Of a stretch of 64,000 bases of DNA, positions 63,587 to 64,000 are shown piece after piece (the first letter of the stretch is position 1; every line of letters begins with the position of its first letter). This DNA is from Curtobacterium sp. ER1/6. Lineage in GTDB: Bacteria; Actinomycetota; Actinomycetes; Actinomycetales; Microbacteriaceae. Where the stretch lies: contig NZ_MJAK01000001.1 in NCBI RefSeq assembly GCF_001742745.1, positions 310,001 to 374,000 of the forward strand, in the 5' to 3' direction. Under the pieces are notes generated by a model, which ran no database searches, had not been told where the DNA came from, and saw only the letters and a list, made by a program, of their open reading frames with translations. The position numbers and the translations under genes are program-made.

Positions 63587-64000
63587 CCAGCAACCCCTGC
63601 AGGCGCAGGACAAGCTCGCCTTCCTGCTCGTGCTGGTGCCGTACCTCATCGACCACGAGCGCGTCTCGGTCGCCGAGGCGGCCCGGCACTTCGGCGTGCC
63701 GGAGCAGCGGATCCGTCGCGCGGTGGAGCTCATCGCGGTGTCCGGCGTGCCCGGCGAGACGATGCAGTACCAGCACGGCGACCTCTTCGACATCGCCTGG
63801 GACGACTTCGAGCAGAACGACATGATCGTGCTGACGAACCTGGTGGCGATCGACGACTCCCCGCGGCTCTCCGCGCGCGAGGCCTCGGCGCTCATCGCCG
63901 GCCTGCAGTACCTGTCCGCCCTGCCCGAGGCCGCCGACCGCGACGCGATCCGGGCGCTGATGGCGAAGCTCTCCCGCGGCGCCGGCGGTGCCGCGTCGAA
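63579..64000 (+). CDS. pafC: WYL-domain transcriptional regulator PafC, 3' truncated by the window edge
   Basis: First 140 residues of PafC: a helix-turn-helix region (about 10-75, with LVPYLIDHERVSVAEAARHFGV split here as a winged-helix start) then the beginning of the regulatory part. Partner of PafB in the DNA-damage response. Start GTG 63579 lies inside the end of pafB, so translation is coupled. The WYL domain is beyond the window. tatA and tatC are expected downstream. Confidence 0.92.
   Translation, partial: MADQQPLQAQDKLAFLLVLVPYLIDHERVSVAEAARHFGVPEQRIRRAVELIAVSGVPGETMQYQHGDLFDIAWDDFEQNDMIVLTNLVAIDDSPRLSAREASALIAGLQYLSALPEAADRDAIRALMAKLSRGAGGAAS

Overview
This 64 kb window is ordinary chromosomal DNA of a high-GC (about 70% by eye) actinobacterium. 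The gene content (rbpA, whiA, opcA, the mycothiol gene mshC, pafBC, Corynebacterium-type glgA, a suf operon with a Rieske gene) and the protein sequences point to the family Microbacteriaceae, most likely Curtobacterium or a close relative. The genus is an inference. I see no prophage, insertion sequence, integron, CRISPR array or biosynthetic cluster, and only one RNA gene, tRNA-Leu(GAG).

Layout. 1-5.9 kb: rapZ (5' truncated by the window edge), whiA, the glycolytic operon gap-pgk-tpiA, then secG-rbpA. 6.3-13.2 kb (minus strand): pentose-phosphate cluster tkt, tal, zwf, opcA, pgl. 13.6-15.9 kb: convergent haem O and haem A synthase genes ctaB and ctaA. 16.1-20.4 kb: suf iron-sulfur operon sufB-sufD-Rieske-sufC-sufT. 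20.6-25.7 kb: bioY, an ABC-F ATPase, a SURF1-like three-gene operon and fabG. 25.7-33.1 kb: serB, divergent glgC/glgA, an ABC ATPase, rpmE2, an exonuclease and trehalose synthase. 33-49.7 kb: a mixed set of hydrolases, a glycosyltransferase, a sirtuin, an rRNA-methylase family gene, an amidase/formamidase operon, peptidoglycan and ester hydrolases, dinB and an SF2 helicase. 49.7-64 kb: type II NADH dehydrogenase, a CCA-transferase-like HD protein, a zinc alcohol dehydrogenase, tRNA-Leu, an M20 peptidase, uppP-mshC, PAC2, a HAD phosphatase, trmI, an FKBP lipoprotein, pafB and pafC (3' truncated).

The genes together describe central carbon metabolism (glycolysis, NADPH supply by Zwf/OpcA/Pgl, glycogen and trehalose), aerobic respiration (haem A, SURF1, NDH-2), Fe-S assembly, envelope recycling and mycothiol-based redox control.

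The most notable signals lie outside the genes. (1) A family of about ten 38-49 bp near-perfect palindromes, mostly at gene 3' ends, keeps base pairing even where the arm sequence changes. (2) A second intergenic repeat of 91 bp with 10-bp terminal inverted repeats occurs four times. Three copies sit 22-24 bp from a palindrome, always on the same side, so the two form a composite unit. (3) About 16 genes have a TANNNT hexamer 6-8 nt before the start codon and no ribosome-binding site, the signature of leaderless transcripts; this includes both sides of the 47-bp glgC/glgA gap. (4) A 16-codon mini-ORF mimicking the TpiA N-terminus bridges pgk and tpiA through two ATGA overlaps. (5) The Pup-proteasome genes expected between trmI and pafBC are missing from this locus.
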